From Istiophorus platypterus (Eukaryota > Chordata > Actinopteri > Istiophoriformes > Istiophoridae): a stretch of DNA of 64,000 bases. The position numbers were made by a program, and so were the translations under genes. The stretch is taken from NCBI GenBank assembly GCA_016859345.1, contig CM029112.1:11110589-11174588 (forward strand), written 5' to 3'. This document shows positions 60,961 through 64,000 of this stretch, piece after piece. Position 1 is the stretch's first letter. Every line of letters begins with the position of its first letter. Under the pieces are notes generated by a model, which had not been told where the DNA came from, ran no database searches, and worked only from the letters and a program-made list of their open reading frames with translations.

Positions 60961-63900
60961 TCAGGACAGCTTGTCTATGTTGGCTAGGAAGCGCTGGGCC
61001 CACCATTCATCCAGGTCAATGGGCACAAAGGCTGGAATGGAAACGAATGATATCATTTACACTAGGAGACAAAAAAAAAAAAATATTGCTATTCTTTCCT
61101 CCTCGCCACTGTGGTAAACTGAAAATAAGCAAATAAATGAACAGAGTTGATGTTCCATAAAAAAATAAAAATTACAATTTTTAGTGTTGTATTGATCTTT
61201 AAAGTCAGTCCTTGTATTTACTTCCTTACATCTTGCTTTATATCCCCAAGCATTTCTGCAGCAGTTCAACACTGTAAGAAAGGGGGGAGGTGGCTGATGT
61301 TACCATGGTGCTAGCACAGGACCCCGTAGAAATGTAAAATGATCCATGTCTTAAACTCACCATGGGCTGAGGGTCCTGTTTGCTGGTTTCATTTCCACAG
61401 TTTTGCCAGTATTCAGTTATTTTTTTTTTTATCTAATTTGATGTTGGTGTGTTTACAGTTATGAGTGTTCACCGCCCTCTAGTGGCCACTATGAGGAGCC
61501 GCCGCACTCAGTTAAACACACAAGCTTGAAAATCTTGTTAATATTATCTGGCTTAAATCATAAATTAATGTAGCAAATACAATATCACCAGTGTTGACAA
61601 CAATTATGTTGATTAACAAATTTTTTTTAGTTAAGTGTTCTGCTGTGTAGACCTTTAGACCTGCTAGCATTATTTCTAACAGTGTTAAAGACAGACATGT
61701 TAGCATGTTGTTTTTTCTGGGCATAAAGGAATCACGGGCGCTCACTGCCTTCTTGTGGCTGTAATGATGAACTGCAACCTTTATATTATAGCACCTGCCA
61801 CTTCCGGTATACCCTTTCAAAATAAAACGAGAACTAAACTAGAATAAATCATAAATCACGTTAATTGTTATCAAACAGTCACAATTGGAGACTACAACAC
61901 TGTTGTTGTCATCGTCTGGAATAACTTTTCAAAATCTATTTGTCAAATCCTGGAACAAAGTGTCTGACCAACAGACTCAGTGACATACATGACTTAGTAG
62001 AATGAAAGAAATGAAAAATGAAGATACATAAATTTAAAAAAAAAAATCAACACTCAAGTCTGTTTATTAGAAAAAAAATGTATACATCTATATCAAGTAA
62101 CTGTAAAATTGTGATAGTGACTACATAACTGATTTTACCACAAGATACCATTGTGATTATTATCTGCATGCTGAAAAACTATAATCCTGTCAGCCTGGAT
62201 GACGCGGAAATAAAGTATGAAACTTGAACTAGTATTTCTAAACGTGTTAACAGAGTTGGCACATCTAATTTGGTCAATGAGGAGTCAGAGGCCTGTGACC
62301 TTTTTAGTTTCCTTCCAGCTGGAAGGATCAGAAGCAGCTCCAGTAATCCTTTGTTGGCAGGATGTCATAAACCAGGCTGTCCTGGTTACACTAATTATAG
62401 GCCTGTGGGCTTTTATCATAAAAGTCTGAACAATAAAGATATTAAGAAGTCACCGTAGTTGAGACAAAAAAAACTCTCGGGGCCACATGTGTAAGTGAAC
62501 ATGACCGTTAAACTTTGATGCTAAGGGGAGCACAGATGGGTCTTTGTCATGCTAAATAAAATTGTCCACTTATTTTTCAAAGCTGTAACAGGCATATTTG
62601 GGTTTTAAAGCAGGCACACTGAACAATGAACTATTAAAAAATGCAGACTTATAACCTAGAAGAAAGACAGAGCAGCTTTGGAAAAATGGTGCAGTGTGAG
62701 GAGAACTGTGAGAAGGAGAAGCTGTACTCACTGTCCATGTGTGGGCTGGGAGTGGTTTCTTTATAGTGGACTGCTGCCTGGGCTTCCCCTGACCCCTGGC
62801 TGGGCCCCTGCTCCTTTTGTACGACCTCCTGCCAGGCTGAAAACACAACCACTCAGTCAGGACAGCCACCATCAACACCTATAAGCTGCTACGTGTCCGT
62901 TGTTTATTTTATTGGACCTCTGACCACAAAAGAGTTTGTGGTGGCGCAGGCTCCTTTAGGGAAATAAAATTTAAAAGGATATAATAGTAAATAACGAGCC
63001 CAAAGATGTCCTTTTAAAAATGTAATTAGTAGGTAACAGCAAATGGTTTTATACATTCAGATTAAAAAGAAAAATAAAAGTGCTGCACCCCTGTGCAACA
63101 CCCACAGTGTCAAACAAGTAAAGTCCACAAGGGCAACAGCTTCAAAGGCCTGCAGCTCCTGGCAAACATTTGTATTTCAAATAATGCAGCATGTTGATTT
63201 GTCACATGTAGCGCACGAGTGTGCATGTGTGTGTATGTGTGCGTGTGTTCGTGAACTACAACTGATTTTTATCTCTGCCAGCTGCCTCCAGGTCATGAGT
63301 TTTGGAAAACTTAAATGCATAGTTTGTTTACACTATACATTGAAGTATTTCGGAAAGTTATAGGGAGAAAGGGGGGGGGGACTTTGTGTCCTTGTCCACT
63401 CAATAACAAGGTTGCTGAAGTTGTTTATAAACTACAGTGGCCGAGCTTCAATGCCAACAACTCACAGGACACAGAAAACATGAGCTTCAGCCAAATGGAG
63501 TCTCCTGGAGACTGAATGAGCCTGTGAATGCTAAAGAGAGCCGCACACACACTTTCAAAAACTGGGTCAGTGTGTAGCGCTACAACCAGACCCTACAAAA
63601 CCCTTCATCCTGTCAAGAGCTTTTGTTGCCCTTTTGCCTCAAAGCAGACAGCTACCCCCCCAGTAGCTTTTGGGTTTAGGCCAGAGCCAAAAACGCCGTT
63701 TCCTTCAATACGTAGGTGCCAGCACGGGTCATGATGATCGTGATATGTGGGTGTGAGAGCATTTATCATGGCTATCAGTGTCAGAGCAGCTGTGTGGGTG
63801 AGGTCTAGTAGAAGGGAGGGAGGAGGTGGCTGGTTTGCACTTATTATAATCTCTCATAGTAAAACAATGTCAATCAAAAAAAACAAACAAACAAGTGAGG

Positions 63901-64000
63901 GACTGGATACAGTGAGACAATCAAAAGTCTTGTCTAGTATCACCTTCTCCTTTTCTCAGTCAGAATATTCATTCACTCCCTTACCCTCGAAGACAAACTT
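60961..64000 (-). CDS. mcrip2: MCRIP2 (FAM195A), C-terminal exons, 5' part outside window
   Basis: On the minus strand, exons 64000-63985 (open at the edge), 62836-62732 and 61031-60961 join in phase to 63 codons plus TGA. The first gives KFVFE before a GTAAGG donor. The second begins by completing Ala, then WQEVVQKEQGPSQG and ends near TPSPHMD. The last gives FVPIDLDEWWAQRFLANIDK-LS. The family C-terminus of FAM195A/MCRIP2 is NFVPIDLDEWWAQQFLARI, an almost exact match, and HEENVRFVSEAWQ is its preceding block. MCRIP proteins are small, mostly disordered proteins linked to DDX6/stress granules and, for MCRIP1, to ERK-regulated CtBP repression. The gene converges on trap1. The conserved C-terminal motif makes MCRIP2 much more likely than MCRIP1. 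Confidence 0.85.
61032..62731 (-). other. mcrip2: mcrip2 last intron
   Basis: AT-rich intron with poly(A)/poly(T) runs and two short CCCTCTAGTGG-like boxes, near 61470 and (diverged) 61745. No exon seen. Confidence 0.7.
62837..63984 (-). other. mcrip2: mcrip2 intron
   Basis: Runs from the donor at 63984-63983 to the acceptor at 62838-62837 on the minus strand. Contains a short TG-rich stretch near 63220 and a G-run near 63375; nothing coding recognised. Confidence 0.7.

Noticed and set aside
60779..61006. Minus-strand 75-codon frame over the mcrip2 last exon region
   Set aside because: It is in another frame; the frame giving FVPIDLDEWWAQ with a proper acceptor at 61032-61033 is the real exon.

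Overview
The window is vertebrate nuclear DNA, most probably from a teleost fish. Three large multi-exon genes run left to right on the + strand, and a fourth enters from the right edge on the - strand. The proteins read from the exons are close to their mammalian counterparts: adenylate cyclase 9 (adcy9), the lysine acetyltransferase CBP (crebbp), the mitochondrial HSP90 TRAP1 (trap1), and MCRIP2/FAM195A (mcrip2). The order adcy9-crebbp-trap1, all in one direction, matches human 16p13.3. Short introns, long (TG)n tracts and tRNA-derived SINE relics of a fish type point to a ray-finned fish. The species and the crebbp paralogue cannot be fixed from this sequence alone.

Layout. 1-4799 is adcy9 intron with several microsatellites. 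4800-12236 holds the last eight coding exons of adcy9: the end of C1a, the C1b linker, TM7-12, and the C2 domain with its tail. A long AT-rich probable 3'UTR and spacer runs to about 17.0 kb. A CpG-rich promoter and 5'UTR (about 17.0-18.03 kb) leads into crebbp, with 31 coding exons from 18026 to 48869. They join with compatible phases into a predicted 2484-residue protein. A short 3'UTR ends near a poly(A) signal at 49858. trap1 starts at 50620 and has 18 exons ending at 59602 (719 residues). Its 3' end faces the 3' end of mcrip2, whose last three coding exons lie on the - strand (60961-61031, 62732-62836, and 63985 to the window edge).

Functionally this is a conserved neighbourhood rather than an operon. 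adcy9 makes cAMP; CBP is the coactivator recruited by cAMP/PKA-phosphorylated CREB; TRAP1 is a mitochondrial matrix chaperone; MCRIP2 is a stress-granule and co-repressor-associated protein.

I see no bacterial, viral or otherwise exotic system. The observations most worth checking are a stop-free 102-bp trap1 intron with a weak donor that encodes a hydrophobic segment; an upstream in-frame 3' splice site adding 10 codons to the crebbp RING/PHD module; a roughly 41-Gln tract between KIX and the bromodomain; a (TG)n tract serving as the 3' splice-site region of trap1 exon 11; probable overlap of the trap1 and mcrip2 3' ends; and a hAT-like element filling crebbp intron 10. All exon boundaries were read by eye from splice signals, reading phase and remembered family sequence.
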